DNA of 64,000 nucleotides, from the NCBI RefSeq assembly GCF_024346715.1, contig NZ_AP024853.1:1426001-1490000 (forward strand), in the 5' to 3' direction. Source of the stretch: Photobacterium swingsii. Its GTDB lineage: Bacteria; Pseudomonadota; Gammaproteobacteria; Enterobacterales; Vibrionaceae. The position numbers and the translations under genes are program-made. Shown here piece by piece: positions 45,152 to 56,574 of the stretch. Below the pieces are notes generated by a model. It did no database searches, was not told where the DNA came from, and worked only from the letters and a program-made list of their open reading frames with translations. Position 1 is the first letter of the stretch, and each line of letters opens with the position of its first letter.

Positions 45152-47770
45152 ATGAAAAAGAATTTACTGACTCAAGCCATGGTTGTGGCATTAGCTGCTG
45201 GTGCACTAACGGCTTGTAATTCATCTGATGATAATAATAGCGAAGAGAAGTTATTACCGGCGAATTTACAATTTTCATTTGGGCTAGAAAACAGTAAACA
45301 AATTGCTAATGATGCCAACCTGCCGATGCCAAATGACCTGTATTTTTGGGGTAAAGATGCCGTTCAAAGCGCGGACAAAAAATTAGTGATTTTTGGGTGT
45401 GGTGAGACCAATGATGGTGCCACGACAGAAACTAGGATTGAAAATGCGACTAAGTGTGCGTTAGAAGATCTCGATGGTTGGTCAACCACAGCGCCGTTTT
45501 CATTAGCGATGACAGGTGATGTATCACAGCTTGATGCCAACACCTTTAAAGACAATGTACGTTTGTTTGCGGAGCGCTCGTTTCCTTTGAGTGGTTATGG
45601 TGAGCTGAAATACGGTAAAGATTTTACAGTACAAGCGACTGAATTTAATCACCTCCAAGTTCTACCGCTACGTCCTTTTGCGGCGGCAACTCAGCATGTT
45701 TTAGTGGTATCAAATGGCCTGAAAAGCACCAATGGCGATGCGGTTAAACCATCCGTTGCATTTAATGATTTACTCAATAATGACCAAACTGATCCCGTGT
45801 TAGCAGCTTATAAGGCGCAGACAGAAGCCTTGTTTACCGAGTTGGCAGATGAATCGATAACAGCTGCGAATACTTTTTATATTGCAGGTATCTACACCCA
45901 ATCTATTGGTAAAGTATTAAAGTCATTAGCTAAACAACCAGAGGCGGACGCTAATGGCTTGGTGTCGAGTGATGTACCAGAAGAACACCTTGTCGGTGCA
46001 GGTTTACCGCCACAAGTGCTCGATACCATAGTGGGGCGAGTGGTTGGCGGTATCATTGGTAACCCAGACATTGATCCTAACTTCTGTGAAAGTAACTTTG
46101 GTGATGGTTTACTCGTTGAGTGCGTTCGTAAACTACAAGCGAGGGTTAAACTGCCTTATTACCTTGCTGATTCAACAGCGATGACAAGTGCTAATTGTTC
46201 AGTGGACAGTAACAATCAAGCTGATGCCCGTTTTTGGTTTAAAACGGATGGTATTAAGGTTGAGGAAGATGAAAGCTACTTTGAGAGCTACCGTTTCACC
46301 CGTGACAGCTGTCAGTCGCTTTACAGTACATGGAATGTGGTAGGGACAGGGACAATCCGAGATCCTTTACGACCTGAAAAGTCAGCCACCCAACAACTCA
46401 ATGTGCAAGTTGTGCTGCCTAACCCAGAGCGAACACCAATGCCGAATGATGGCTGGCCAGTCGTATTGTTTGCGCATGGTATTACGGCTGCTAAAGAGTT
46501 TGGTAACGGTGGCATGTTATTGTTAGATAGCTTTGTTCAAGCTGAACTGGCGAATCAAGGCTATGCCGTTATTGCGATTGATCACCCACTGCATAATACC
46601 CGTGCTGTCGATTTTGATGGTGACGGTAGTTATGACGTGAATGTTAGCCAATCTTTGCGTGGCCTATTTAGTGGGCATGAACAAGCGGATGTGAAGAACT
46701 TCTTGAAAGCAGATGCATTGCTGACTTCGCGCGATAATTTACGCCAAAGCATCGCAGATCTGATCAACCTACGTGCATCGCTGGAAAACGGCATCACGTT
46801 CGAGTATCCGACCATTCCTGCTACAGATAGCTTTGATAGCCAGAATGTGTATGTCATGGGCCACTCTATGGGCGCTATTGCAGGCGCAAGTTTTAGCGGC
46901 ATTGTTGCCGATAGCGATCTTGCGTTAAACGGTTCTATTCTTGCCAACCCTGGGGGCGGAATCGGTGGTATTTTGATGAATTCAGTGTGGCTTGGTCACA
47001 GTGAAGTACCGCCTGCAATCAAAGCCATGCCCGAGTTCCATCAGCGTATGGCGACAGAACTTGGTCTTGAAGGCATCGACGCAGTTCGACAGTACGCGGA
47101 GTTAAACCCTGTTGAATACAAAGCGAAGTCAGATGAGGTTGCGAAAGCTTATTTCAGTGAATTTCAGTACTTAATGCAAGCTGTCGTTGATACGGTAGAT
47201 CCGCTGAATTATGGTACTGAGCTACAAGACAAACCACTGCTATCGTTTTCGGTGACGGGGAGTATTTCGCAACAGCCTGAGTTACAGGATATTGCTGGTA
47301 ATTACCTTACAACAGCCGATCAAACTGTGCCGATCAAGGTAGAGTATGCTGAGCCGACTATGTATGAAGTGTGCAAACGTGCAACGGACTCTGAAGGGGC
47401 TGAATCGAGCCAAGATATGGGGTGTTTTAATGGCTCGGCATTTAAGCCCTATTACTCTTTGAATAACACTGAGTTTCCATTAGCAGGCGCAACGCCACTT
47501 GAAGAAGTCTACGGCCTTAAGAACACCTTAAATAGCACTGATCGTTCATTCACTCGTTTCCTAACGGGGACTCATAATATTGGAGCGGGGACGCTGACAA
47601 CATCAGAAACCGAAGGCAATAGTGACTATGGTTCTGTTGATTCTGCGGCAACTGAATTAGCCGTGCAGGCCGCTTCATTTGTTGAGTACTCATTGAGTAG
47701 TGGTCAGTATGTGGAAGGTTCACACCGCATTGCACCAGATAATTTAGAGATTATCGACGTGAGCAAATAG
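45152..47770 (+). CDS. volA: VolA/Pla-1-like surface lysophospholipase lipoprotein
   Basis: An 872-residue lipoprotein with the lipobox LTAC (Cys at about residue 22). The lipase core shows PVVLFAHGITAAKEF (oxyanion-hole HG) and the nucleophile elbow VMGHSMGAIAG with Ser at residue 572. The C-terminal part continues with the Pla-1/cef type pattern and ends near SSGQYVEGSHRI. In Vibrio cholerae VolA is surface-exposed, cleaves lysophosphatidylcholine, and works with a linked FadL. The same gene order is present here. GAGAGA precedes the ATG. Confidence 0.9.
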   Translation: MKKNLLTQAMVVALAAGALTACNSSDDNNSEEKLLPANLQFSFGLENSKQIANDANLPMPNDLYFWGKDAVQSADKKLVIFGCGETNDGATTETRIENATKCALEDLDGWSTTAPFSLAMTGDVSQLDANTFKDNVRLFAERSFPLSGYGELKYGKDFTVQATEFNHLQVLPLRPFAAATQHVLVVSNGLKSTNGDAVKPSVAFNDLLNNDQTDPVLAAYKAQTEALFTELADESITAANTFYIAGIYTQSIGKVLKSLAKQPEADANGLVSSDVPEEHLVGAGLPPQVLDTIVGRVVGGIIGNPDIDPNFCESNFGDGLLVECVRKLQARVKLPYYLADSTAMTSANCSVDSNNQADARFWFKTDGIKVEEDESYFESYRFTRDSCQSLYSTWNVVGTGTIRDPLRPEKSATQQLNVQVVLPNPERTPMPNDGWPVVLFAHGITAAKEFGNGGMLLLDSFVQAELANQGYAVIAIDHPLHNTRAVDFDGDGSYDVNVSQSLRGLFSGHEQADVKNFLKADALLTSRDNLRQSIADLINLRASLENGITFEYPTIPATDSFDSQNVYVMGHSMGAIAGASFSGIVADSDLALNGSILANPGGGIGGILMNSVWLGHSEVPPAIKAMPEFHQRMATELGLEGIDAVRQYAELNPVEYKAKSDEVAKAYFSEFQYLMQAVVDTVDPLNYGTELQDKPLLSFSVTGSISQQPELQDIAGNYLTTADQTVPIKVEYAEPTMYEVCKRATDSEGAESSQDMGCFNGSAFKPYYSLNNTEFPLAGATPLEEVYGLKNTLNSTDRSFTRFLTGTHNIGAGTLTTSETEGNSDYGSVDSAATELAVQAASFVEYSLSSGQYVEGSHRIAPDNLEIIDVSK

Positions 47771-47859
47771 TCGATATGGCGTTTCTGCATCTCTTCAGTA
47801 AATCATGCTCTTAAACTAGGGGCGTATACGAGAGAGCTTAAATCAGATATTGAACCCAT

Positions 47860-47885
47860 GCCTCAGCTGCTGCTGGGGCTTTTTG
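47860..47885 (+). terminator. terminator of fadL–volA
   Basis: GCCTCAGC / GCTGGGGC stem, loop TGCT, and a T run. Confidence 0.85.
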
Positions 47886-47906
47886 TTTGGAGCGGGTAAA
47901 TATAAG

Positions 47907-48039
47907 ATAAAAAAGCCGAACAAAAGTTCGGCAATATAAGAAGGGATTCCGTTCTAGCTATCTGAAGAAAGTTAGAACTTTTATTTTTAGTATTCGTATA
48001 GCGAAATAAACAGCGTTAAGTGATGTCACTTAACGCTGT
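47907..48039 (-). terminator. two terminators behind tkt
   Basis: On the minus strand, an inverted repeat ACAGCGTTAAGTGA / TCACTTAACGCTGT (48010–48039) comes first, followed by a textbook terminator, GCCGAAC-TTTT-GTTCGGC and six Ts (47907–47932). A double stop suits a highly expressed gene. Confidence 0.88.
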
Positions 48040-48047
48040 ATTGATTA

Positions 48048-50042
48048 TTACGCTAGTAGTTCTTTTGCTGTGTTCACAACGTTTTCAGTCGTGAAACCGA
48101 ACATTTTGAATAGCTCACCTGCTGGTGCAGACTCACCAAATGTTGTCATGCCGATGATCTTGCCACCGAAACCAACGTATTTGTACCAGAAGTCAGCAAT
48201 ACCTGCTTCAACAGCCACACGAGCTGTTACGTCTGCTGGTAGTACAGCTTCACGGTAAGCAGCATCTTGCTTATCGAACACGTCTGTTGCTGGCATAGAA
48301 ACAACGCGAACTTGACGGCCTTCAGCTGTGAGTTGCGCTGCTGCTTCTACTGCTAGTTCAACTTCAGAACCTGTCGCAATAAGAATTAGCTCAGGCTTGC
48401 CTTCACAATCTTTCAGGATGTAGCCACCCTTCGCGATGTTCGCTACTTGTTCAGCATCACGTGGTTGTTGTGCAAGGTTTTGACGCGAGAAGATTAGCGA
48501 TGTTGGGCCATCTTTACGTTCGATAGCCAGTTTCCAAGCCACTGCTGATTCAACTTGGTCACATGGACGCCATGTGCTCATATTTGGCGTTAGACGTAAA
48601 GAAGACACTTGCTCAACCGGTTGGTGAGTAGGACCATCTTCGCCTAGGCCGATTGAATCGTGAGTGTAAACTTGGATGTTTTGCACTTTCATTAGCGCAG
48701 CCATACGCATTGCGTTACGCGCGTATTCCATGAACATTAGGAAAGTTGCACCGTATGGTACAAAACCACCGTGCAGCGCAATACCGTTCATGATTGCTGT
48801 CATACCGAATTCACGTACACCGTAGTGGATGTAGTTACCCGAGAAATCAGCGGCTGTTAGTGATTTAGAACCCGACCACATAGTCAGGTTAGAAGGCGCA
48901 AGGTCAGCCGAGCCGCCCATGAATTCTGGTAGCATCGCACCAAACGCTTCTAGTGCGTTTTGTGAGGCTTTACGTGAAGCGATGTTCGCTGGGTTCGCTT
49001 GAAGATCGGCAATGATTGCTGATGCTTTTTCTTCCCACTGTGCAGGTAGCTCACCGTTTACACGACGTTTGTATTCTGCTGCTAGCTCAGGGTAAGCCGC
49101 TTCGTACGCTGCGAACTTCTCGTTCCAGCTTGCTTCTTTTGCTGCGCCTGCTTCTTTCGCATCCCACTCAGCTGCAATGTCAGCTGGGATTTCGAAAGGA
49201 CCGTGGTTCCAACCAAGGAATTCACGTGCTGCTGCGATTTCTTCAGCGCCTAGTGGTGCACCGTGACAATCGTGTGAACCCGCTTTGTTTGGCGAACCAA
49301 AACCGATGATGGTTTTCGTACAGATAAGCGTTGGACGACCTGTTTCTGCTTTAGCCGCTTCAATCGCAGCGTTGATTGCGTCAGCATCGTGACCATCAAC
49401 CGCAGGAATAACATGCCAGCCGTACGCTTCGAAACGCTTAGGCGTATCGTCAGAGAACCAACCTTCCACTTCACCATCGATAGAGATGCCGTTGTCATCC
49501 CAGAACGCGATCAGCTTGCCCAGACCTAGCGTGCCAGCAAGTGAACATGCTTCGTGAGAGATACCTTCCATTAGACAGCCATCGCCCATGAACACGTATG
49601 TGTTGTGGTCAACGATGTCGTGGCCTTCTTGGTTGAATTGTGCAGCAAGGGCTTTTTCAGCCATCGCCATGCCCACTGCGTTAGTAATGCCTTGGCCTAG
49701 AGGACCTGTTGTTGTTTCAACACCCGGTGCGTAACCGTATTCAGGGTGACCTGGTGTTTTAGAATGCAATTGACGGAAGTTCTTCAGATCGTCGATAGAA
49801 AGATCGTAACCCGTCAGGTGAAGTAGAGAGTAAATTAGCATTGAACCGTGACCGTTAGACAGCACGAAGCGGTCGCGATCAGCCCACTCAGGGTTTTGTG
49901 GGTTGTGGTTCATGTGGCCGCGCCACAATACTTCAGCGATATCAGCCATGCCCATAGGTGCGCCCGGGTGGCCAGAGTTTGCTTGTTGTACGCCGTCCAT
50001 GCTTAGGGCACGGATTGCATTTGCTAATACTTTACGTTCCAT
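48048..50042 (-). CDS. tkt: transketolase
   Basis: A 664-residue thiamine-diphosphate enzyme of the non-oxidative pentose phosphate pathway. Signatures are [19 protein letters not shown] near the start, [13 protein letters not shown] (TPP/Mg binding, GDG), and [21 protein letters not shown] with the catalytic His region. ATG at 50042 ([13 protein letters not shown]) is preferred over 50075, matching E. coli TktA (663 residues). It follows tal on the same strand with an internal hairpin, and codon usage looks like a highly expressed gene. Confidence 0.96.
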   Translation of the reverse strand: MERKVLANAIRALSMDGVQQANSGHPGAPMGMADIAEVLWRGHMNHNPQNPEWADRDRFVLSNGHGSMLIYSLLHLTGYDLSIDDLKNFRQLHSKTPGHPEYGYAPGVETTTGPLGQGITNAVGMAMAEKALAAQFNQEGHDIVDHNTYVFMGDGCLMEGISHEACSLAGTLGLGKLIAFWDDNGISIDGEVEGWFSDDTPKRFEAYGWHVIPAVDGHDADAINAAIEAAKAETGRPTLICTKTIIGFGSPNKAGSHDCHGAPLGAEEIAAAREFLGWNHGPFEIPADIAAEWDAKEAGAAKEASWNEKFAAYEAAYPELAAEYKRRVNGELPAQWEEKASAIIADLQANPANIASRKASQNALEAFGAMLPEFMGGSADLAPSNLTMWSGSKSLTAADFSGNYIHYGVREFGMTAIMNGIALHGGFVPYGATFLMFMEYARNAMRMAALMKVQNIQVYTHDSIGLGEDGPTHQPVEQVSSLRLTPNMSTWRPCDQVESAVAWKLAIERKDGPTSLIFSRQNLAQQPRDAEQVANIAKGGYILKDCEGKPELILIATGSEVELAVEAAAQLTAEGRQVRVVSMPATDVFDKQDAAYREAVLPADVTARVAVEAGIADFWYKYVGFGGKIIGMTTFGESAPAGELFKMFGFTTENVVNTAKELLA

Positions 50043-50086
50043 ATTGGTTTCCACTATAGAATTTGTTTGAAACAAAAAACGATAAA

Positions 50087-50116
50087 AATAAGAAAGCGGC
50101 TTTTAGGCCGCTTTCT
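50087..50116 (-). terminator. hairpin between tal and tkt
   Basis: AGAAAGCGGC / GCCGCTTTCT with a 6-nt loop; on the minus strand it is followed by TATTTTTATC. It may be a partial terminator giving more tal than tkt transcript. Confidence 0.7.
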
Positions 50117-50132
50117 GAAATAGGTTTTAGTC

Positions 50133-51083
50133 TTATAGACGGTCAGCAATCATTGTTTCTAGCTTACCTTGGTCAACCGCAAAGTTACGGATACCTTCAG
50201 CCAGTTTTTCTACTGCCATTGCGTCTTGGTTGTGATCCCATAGGAATTCAGCGTGTGTCATTGCTGCTGGGCGTTCTTTGGTACCGTTAGAGTCAATTAG
50301 TTTCTCTACTACTTCACCTTCAGCTGCTTCTAGTTCAGCAAGAAGTTGAGGGGCGATAGTTAGGCGATCACAGCCAGCTAGCTCAAGAATTTCACCGATG
50401 TTACGGAAGCTTGCGCCCATAACAACAGTTTTGTAACCGTGTTCTTTGTAGTAGTTGTAGATACTAGATACTGAAATAACCCCTGGATCTTCTTGTGCTT
50501 CGAAATCACGGCCTTCTTTCGCTTTGTACCAGTCCATAATACGGCCAACGAAAGGTGAGATAAGGAATACACCCGCTTCAGCACAAGCACGCGCTTGAGC
50601 AAATGAGAATAGAAGCGTTAGGTTACAGTTGATGCCTTCTTTTTCTAGAACTTCCGCTGCACGAATACCTTCCCAAGTAGAAGCTAGTTTGATCAGGATG
50701 CGGTCGTTAGTGATGCCAGCATCGTTGTACATTTTGATCAGTTGGCGTGCTTTAGCAATGCTGCCTTCTGTGTCGTATGAAAGGCGAGCGTCAACTTCTG
50801 TTGAGATGCGACCAGGTACAACGTTAAGAATTTCTTTACCAATGCTGACTGCTAGCATGTCACAAGTATCTTGTACTTGTTGTGCTTTATCGTTGCTTTG
50901 CTCTTTTGCATAAGCAATCGATGCATCAATAAGAGGTGCATATTCAGCGATTTGAGCGGCTTTCAGGATCAACGAAGGGTTCGTTGTTGCGTCTTCAGGC
51001 TTGTACTTGCTGATTGCTTCAATGTCACCTGTGTCAGCAACAACAGTAGTAAGCGCGCGCAATTGTTCTAGTTTAGTGCTCAT
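50133..51083 (-). CDS. tal: transaldolase
   Basis: A 316-residue TIM-barrel enzyme transferring dihydroxyacetone units in the pentose phosphate pathway. Landmarks are [14 protein letters not shown] near the N terminus and [37 protein letters not shown], which contains the Schiff-base Lys. ATG at 51083 ([11 protein letters not shown]) agrees with E. coli TalB (317 residues); a TTG at 51092 is less likely. The tal–tkt order is typical of Vibrionaceae. Confidence 0.96.
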   Translation of the reverse strand: MSTKLEQLRALTTVVADTGDIEAISKYKPEDATTNPSLILKAAQIAEYAPLIDASIAYAKEQSNDKAQQVQDTCDMLAVSIGKEILNVVPGRISTEVDARLSYDTEGSIAKARQLIKMYNDAGITNDRILIKLASTWEGIRAAEVLEKEGINCNLTLLFSFAQARACAEAGVFLISPFVGRIMDWYKAKEGRDFEAQEDPGVISVSSIYNYYKEHGYKTVVMGASFRNIGEILELAGCDRLTIAPQLLAELEAAEGEVVEKLIDSNGTKERPAAMTHAEFLWDHNQDAMAVEKLAEGIRNFAVDQGKLETMIADRL

Positions 51084-51413
51084 ATCTATCAACCTTTTAC
51101 GTATTGGACTTGTCTCAATGCTAGTTCAGATATTGATTAACAAGATTATCTTTACAGCATCGCGACATTTTATGTTTGTACCAAAAAATCACTGTGTGAA
51201 CATTTGGTTTGCTCGAGAGCAATTGATGGAATGATAATTATCTTTTTGGCATATTCTGTCAATTATAAAGCATGGTAAACCGTGCTTTGATCTCATTTAT
51301 TCGCTGTTTTTTGTCATTTTATTCGTGTCCACCCTGTTTCGAACTTTTTCTTCGAGTTGACTCAAACAATTTTTATTGAGCATTTGATCTTGTTGGTGAT
51401 CATATGCGCATGG
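51084..51413. other. tal promoter region
   Basis: About 330 bp between the hybrid kinase and tal, both on the minus strand. No gene or clear operator is seen. There is no convincing terminator behind the kinase gene. Confidence 0.4.
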
Positions 51414-54263
51414 TTAAACGCTGTTTTCCATTTCATTTAGCGTGTGTTCATGGATTTCCTGGATCAGGATTGTGAGCTGTTTACGCAGCTCGATGAGATC
51501 GTCTTCCTGCGGCAGGGTATGGGTTTTTACCTGTTTCTCAACAATGATGGCAGCTTGGCGTACACCGTCTGCACAGATACTGCCTGAAGCTCCTTTTAAA
51601 GAGTGGCTAATGAGAATTGCCTGACTAAAATCTTGTTCAGCGAGTGCTTGCTCTAATTTATTAACATCGTTGGCATGTTCAGTTGCAAACATCATTAAGA
51701 AGGTTTGAACAATCTCGTGATCACCATCCATCATTGCAAGCAATTCAGATAGATCGACGTGTTGGTAGTTATCACTAAGAACTTGGTCCTGCTTCGCCGA
51801 TGTGTGTTTGGATGAAGAAGTATCGGGTGCGCTGATGATAGTTGGACTACTTTGTTTTGACTGTACTTGTAACGCTTGATTTTGAAAGCCAAGGTCTACG
51901 CTTGGTGCTTCATCTCGTAATTGTTTAGTCTCATTAGCAAGGCGCAGCTCAGCCATTGCCGATATTTTATGTTTAAAGCGTTGTAAGGCATCAAGCAGTT
52001 TGCGTTCATCAAGTGGTTTGGTGATCACGCAATCTACTCCCGCAGCCATCATGTTGCGTTGGGTTTCTTCAAAGACATCTGCGGTACAGGCAAAAATAGG
52101 TACTTTGCAGGTATCTGATGGTAAGCGTCTGATCCGTCTTGTTGCTTCAATACCGTCCATGACTGGCATGTGGTTATCCATCAAAATAACGTCGAATAAC
52201 TGATGCTGTAAAATATTCAGCGCCTCAGCACCATTCTCTACTGCGGTGGTGGTGAAACCTCGTTGTTTGAGGAAGGAATCAATGATCAGCGTATTTAAGT
52301 GATTATCTTCGACAATCAATACTTTTAGATGTTGAAACGCACTTTGATCAAAACTGACCTCTGGTGTTTGCTGAGGTTCATAATGGCCGGCTTGTAGCAT
52401 GAGGTTGACGGTAAACGTAGACCCTTTTCCTTCGGTACTATCAAGTTTGACTTCCCCATGCATGAGTTCAGCAAGTTGGCGAACGATACTTAATCCAAGC
52501 CCTGTGCCACCAAATCGACGGCTGGTTGAAATTTCAGCTTGTGCAAAGGGGTCGAAAATTTGGTTAACCCGATCGGGCGCGATACCGATCCCGCTATCTT
52601 GGGTGATAATGGTGAGTTGTTTGCCATTTTTCTCTTGGCTATCTTGAAGGCGTAAGGTGACATTAACTTCCCCTTCTTCAGTAAACTTAATCGCATTACT
52701 GATCAGGTTAAATAGAATCTGACGAATACGCGCTTTATCAGCATAAAACCATGCACTTTTGTCTAATTCACAATGAATGTGAAAGGCGATGCCTTTTTCT
52801 TTGGCTAATGAATGATAGGTACTTTCTATAGTGCCAACCAAGTCGGTAAAGCAGAAATGAGTGGGATCGAGTTTAAGCTGACCTTGCTCTATTTTAGAAA
52901 AATCCAAGATGTCGTTAAGTAAAGACATCATATGCTTACCAGAGTCGAGTAGTGTGTTGAGGTGATGCTCTTGCTCACGCGTTAGCTCGGTTTTTAATAG
53001 CAGTTGTGACAAGCCTAACATCCCATTCATTGGGGTGCGGATTTCATGAGATAAGTTGGCTAAAAAAGCGGATTTTGCTTGATCAGCAGACTTGGCTTTG
53101 TGTAACGCTTGATTAAGGCGATTGGTGTCGTAAGCAATACGTTCTGCACCTTGGTTTAGCGCATCGTGCAGTACTTGAAACTCATGGGGGCCTTTAAAAT
53201 TATCACTCCCTGAAAAGTTACCTAATTTAAATTGAGCAGCAAACCGTGACAATTTTGCCAGTGGTGCTGTGATGCGTTTAGTTAATACCACGGAAAGAAT
53301 GACGATCACTAATGCCGTAAACAATAACGCCAACATAAAATAGTGTTGCAGGGCATCAATAGAGCTGGTTACGGTTTTTTGTGGTGTGACAGTGACCAAA
53401 GACCAATTCGGTAAATCTGGGCCTTGTAATGAACCAATGGCGGTTACTGTGGCTGTAAAAGACTCTTGGTATCTGTCTTTGTACTGGATAATTTGTGGCT
53501 GAGCAGTACTAATGTTTTGCGCTTTTAGGTTGAACTTGAAATCGGCGAAAGTTTGCAGTGCTTGGCCTTGATAGTCACCTGCAAGCATTGTCTCCCCTTG
53601 ATCGTTAACAATAAAAGCAAAATCGGTATCGCTGATTTGTTTGCCTAAAAAACGTAGTCGATCATTGATTTCACTTAAGCGGTATTCCACCAAAAGATAA
53701 CGAGTCGTTGCACTATCTACGACGCGAGTGATTAAAAATAAGCAAGGTGCTTGTGCAATGTTAGGTGGCACAAACAAATAGACTTTTTTACCTGAACGTA
53801 AGTACTGCTGTTCTAACTGATCAAAGTTATCGATACTGAATTTAGCGACTTCTTGGCTAAGGTTAACCACACCCTGATGCGAAGAGTCGATAACTTGATA
53901 GCTAGGCGTTGAATAAAGCGTACTTTTTTCGATGAGATGAATAGCATTGTAAACGGATTCACCAGCTGTTAATTGCTGAAGGTAGGTGTTGATAATAGCT
54001 GGTGACGCTGAAATTAAGGGGGACGATGTGAGCAAGGGGGATTGCGCAATATCACTGAGCTCAGTGATATGGTGCTGAATAAGATCGTCAAGGTTTTGCG
54101 CTGCTATTGTGGTTCGGCTGATCATGCCTGTAGCGATTTGTTCCAATGCGACTGAAGACAGTTTTTCACTGCTGGTCCAGCTGTACATAAATGCAGGCAA
54201 TATGCCTACGCATAACATACTGGCTAATAAGATGGGTTTAATACGGTTTGGGAAAAACTGCAT
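51414..54263 (-). CDS. hybrid sensor histidine kinase with REC and Hpt domains
   Basis: A 949-residue membrane kinase. The first helix (about 11–29) is followed by a 270-residue periplasmic sensor, probably dCache, then a second helix ([21 protein letters not shown]) and a HAMP-like linker. The kinase core has [17 protein letters not shown] (phospho-His), N-box [13 protein letters not shown], and G-boxes DSGIGIAPD and GGTGLGLSI. The receiver holds [14 protein letters not shown] (phospho-Asp), and a C-terminal Hpt has [16 protein letters not shown]. The full phosphorelay suggests signalling to a response regulator elsewhere, as no regulator gene is adjacent. Architecture resembles BarA-like and Vibrio orphan kinases; the signal is unknown. 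Confidence 0.9.
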   Translation of the reverse strand: MQFFPNRIKPILLASMLCVGILPAFMYSWTSSEKLSSVALEQIATGMISRTTIAAQNLDDLIQHHITELSDIAQSPLLTSSPLISASPAIINTYLQQLTAGESVYNAIHLIEKSTLYSTPSYQVIDSSHQGVVNLSQEVAKFSIDNFDQLEQQYLRSGKKVYLFVPPNIAQAPCLFLITRVVDSATTRYLLVEYRLSEINDRLRFLGKQISDTDFAFIVNDQGETMLAGDYQGQALQTFADFKFNLKAQNISTAQPQIIQYKDRYQESFTATVTAIGSLQGPDLPNWSLVTVTPQKTVTSSIDALQHYFMLALLFTALVIVILSVVLTKRITAPLAKLSRFAAQFKLGNFSGSDNFKGPHEFQVLHDALNQGAERIAYDTNRLNQALHKAKSADQAKSAFLANLSHEIRTPMNGMLGLSQLLLKTELTREQEHHLNTLLDSGKHMMSLLNDILDFSKIEQGQLKLDPTHFCFTDLVGTIESTYHSLAKEKGIAFHIHCELDKSAWFYADKARIRQILFNLISNAIKFTEEGEVNVTLRLQDSQEKNGKQLTIITQDSGIGIAPDRVNQIFDPFAQAEISTSRRFGGTGLGLSIVRQLAELMHGEVKLDSTEGKGSTFTVNLMLQAGHYEPQQTPEVSFDQSAFQHLKVLIVEDNHLNTLIIDSFLKQRGFTTTAVENGAEALNILQHQLFDVILMDNHMPVMDGIEATRRIRRLPSDTCKVPIFACTADVFEETQRNMMAAGVDCVITKPLDERKLLDALQRFKHKISAMAELRLANETKQLRDEAPSVDLGFQNQALQVQSKQSSPTIISAPDTSSSKHTSAKQDQVLSDNYQHVDLSELLAMMDGDHEIVQTFLMMFATEHANDVNKLEQALAEQDFSQAILISHSLKGASGSICADGVRQAAIIVEKQVKTHTLPQEDDLIELRKQLTILIQEIHEHTLNEMENSV

Positions 54264-54496
54264 GTCCGACTATCCCTACTGCGAATGCTGATGAATTGAT
54301 ACGTGTTTTATTTAACATCTTGTAAACAAATATATCAGCATGAATATAGGCGGCGCGAGGTAATCGAGATAATTTTGCGGTCAGTTCAAAAATCTGTGAG
54401 CAATTCATCATTCTGCTGTTGTTACTGAGGGCGGCGTAACAGCAATCCTGCTCACTTTGTTGCTTATTCGCTTGGGGCCGCCCATATTTAGGGTGG

Positions 54497-54539
54497 GATT
54501 CTTATGCGTTATTTAAGCGCTCAGGCTGGCATAAGAATC
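54497..54539. repeat. 11-bp perfect inverted repeat
   Basis: GATTCTTATGC (54497–54507) and GCATAAGAATC (54529–54539) flank 21 nt containing AAGCGC. It lies just behind the SMR gene. There is no T tract, so it may be a non-terminator RNA hairpin or a small repeat. Confidence 0.5.
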
Positions 54540-54559
54540 TTGCTTCTGGTAGGCGAAAA

Positions 54560-54889
54560 TTAATGGCTATGAGGGGCGCCTGACAAATTAATAATCGCGA
54601 TACCTATGGCGACCACGACCATGCCAAGCCATACTTTCGCATCCAGATGTTGCTTGTAGATAATACTAGACATTGCTGTAACTAATACGATAGCCATACC
54701 AGCCCACATTGCGTGCACAATACCAACAGGTAGAGAACGCATTGCTTGCCCTAAAAAAAGGAAAGCCAGTAAGTGACCAAGTACGACTATGCTACTGGGT
54801 AATAAGTTGGTAAAGCCATTAGTTGCACGCAATGCTACATGTGACGTTGCTTCTGCCATCACACCTAAAAGAAGAAATAACCAACCCAT
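54560..54889 (-). CDS. small multidrug resistance (SMR) family transporter
   Basis: A 109-residue four-helix membrane protein. The essential membrane Glu is at residue 13 or 14 (GVMAEATSHVALRAT), corresponding to E14 of EmrE. The SMR segment PVGIVHAMWAGMAIVLVTAMSS follows, and the fourth helix ends VAIGIAIINLSG. It probably exports cationic compounds or guanidinium-type solutes in exchange for protons. The GAGG site precedes ATG at 54889. Without its own operator, regulation is not visible. Confidence 0.9.
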   Translation of the reverse strand: MGWLFLLLGVMAEATSHVALRATNGFTNLLPSSIVVLGHLLAFLFLGQAMRSLPVGIVHAMWAGMAIVLVTAMSSIIYKQHLDAKVWLGMVVVAIGIAIINLSGAPHSH

Positions 54890-55083
54890 AAAAGCCTCAA
54901 ATTCATACTTGTCGATAAAGAAGGGCTAGTTTAATTGTTTATTATAAAATGATAATCTGCGCTTTTTATAAATGACTTTTACAGGTTGGTAATAATGGTG
55001 AGGCTAGCCACCTTTTACAACAAGGTGGCAGTATGGATTTGAAGCTAGGCGTCAGTAATGATTCTTTCTACTAAGACTAGTGC

Positions 55084-56574
55084 TTAGTTAAGCAATTGCT
55101 CTAATGTTAATGGTGCAGAGGTGAGGCCCATTTGCTGTGCAGGCGTTTGACCTGTTCTATCTTGGCGACATAAGTTATGCCAAGCACGGTAAATGTCGAG
55201 TAATGGCAATAAACCCGCAGGGCGCAATTTACGGCGTGGCTCATTGACGAGTTGTGCGAATTGATCGTGAAAGCGTTGTTGATATTGCAGTACCGCGCGA
55301 TCTGTTGCGGTGTTTAGCCAGTAACGTTCGTTTTCTTTTTCGCCAGCTAAGTGACAAATTCCCTTGCTGATATCTTTGTTACGGGTGAATGCCCAGCGGT
55401 CACGCCACCAACCTAGTAAGACGATATCAATGCGATCAGCTTCCATGTCAGAGTGCCACTGTTCATCCTGTTCGACGTAGATAGGGTGAATGGTTTTTGC
55501 CTTGATGCGATCCAAAAAGATAGACACCACTGCCGAGCGCATCAAAGGTTCTTGTGGCATGAAAATCGCCAGTTGTTGGTTGTATTCCAGTTGGCTAGCA
55601 AGCTGAAGATAGTGTGCATACACAGTGTATTGTGGGCGAATTAAACAGCCTTTCGTTGGGTAGTTAATACGCGCTTGATTGCTAAGAGGATCTTCGAGTT
55701 GCGGACGTGATAATACTTCACGATATTTATTATCAACGCGTGCCAGAATACCCTGTGAAGGTGGGGTGGTATTGGTTTCGAGTAATGCTGATGGCGGTGC
55801 CATAAAGCGTGTTCCCACTTGGAATGGGTCATGCTCTAAGTGTTTCTCATCGTGATCGCTTGCTTGATAGTTTAAATGCTGCCCAACCACGTAGCCCGAA
55901 GTGGCTTCACAGGTGGAAATCCACAAAACCCCATTACTACTTTTAGGCTGCAAGGTGGTCAGATTAGACGCAAGCGAGAGGTTTTGCGCATGTTTGAAGA
56001 GGCGCGCATCAAACATCGCAAGCTGGCGACGACAACGACTGGCGATATGAGACAGTTGATCGTAAAAGGTTTTAGGGTTCATGCTGAGGCGGCGACAGAT
56101 ATCGCGAATAGCATAACCAGTAAAAAGCATCGCCAACAGTTTTTGTTGCACTAAATGCTTGTTATTAAAGCCAGACCAACGATCAACAAAGGTGCCTTGG
56201 CAGCATTTACAGCGATAGCGTTGGCGATCACCACTGTAACCAAAGGCATGGTAAAGGTGACGATGCGTTAATACCGCAAGGCCTAAGTTCTCACATTTCG
56301 GGTTACTGCAAGCGGGTAAGCCACTACTTTGCGTGACTTTTACACGGGTTAGCTCATCCACAACATCTTGATTACTTAGCACTGGCGGAAATGCACCACA
56401 CTCCCGACATACTAATGTTGGACGTTCAGGGTTAGTTCGCTGAATCACATAATCATCGATATTTTTAGAACCATAGTTACAGCAGCCGACTGTTTTACAG
56501 TGATTAAGCTGCAAATGTTCGACGGCCTTAGGTAATAAAGGCTGAATGGGTTGGAGAGGTTGTGATGTCATCAT
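55084..56574 (-). CDS. zinc-ribbon, transposase-like protein (probably domesticated)
   Basis: A 496-residue protein with two N-terminal zinc-ribbon-like cysteine sets (GCCNYGS … CRECG; CSNPKCENLG … YRCKCCQGTF), then a helix-turn-helix (GYAIRDICRRLSMNPKTFYDQLSHIA). A central and C-terminal part begins LWISTCEATSGYVVGQHLNY, which recalls the first strands of the RNase-H fold of IS1/IS1595-type transposases. The expected first catalytic Asp is not evident there. No terminal inverted repeats or target duplication are seen. I infer a domesticated transposase or DNA-binding protein, but no function is known to me. The start could be 56574 or 56571. Confidence 0.6.
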   Translation of the reverse strand: MMTSQPLQPIQPLLPKAVEHLQLNHCKTVGCCNYGSKNIDDYVIQRTNPERPTLVCRECGAFPPVLSNQDVVDELTRVKVTQSSGLPACSNPKCENLGLAVLTHRHLYHAFGYSGDRQRYRCKCCQGTFVDRWSGFNNKHLVQQKLLAMLFTGYAIRDICRRLSMNPKTFYDQLSHIASRCRRQLAMFDARLFKHAQNLSLASNLTTLQPKSSNGVLWISTCEATSGYVVGQHLNYQASDHDEKHLEHDPFQVGTRFMAPPSALLETNTTPPSQGILARVDNKYREVLSRPQLEDPLSNQARINYPTKGCLIRPQYTVYAHYLQLASQLEYNQQLAIFMPQEPLMRSAVVSIFLDRIKAKTIHPIYVEQDEQWHSDMEADRIDIVLLGWWRDRWAFTRNKDISKGICHLAGEKENERYWLNTATDRAVLQYQQRFHDQFAQLVNEPRRKLRPAGLLPLLDIYRAWHNLCRQDRTGQTPAQQMGLTSAPLTLEQLLN

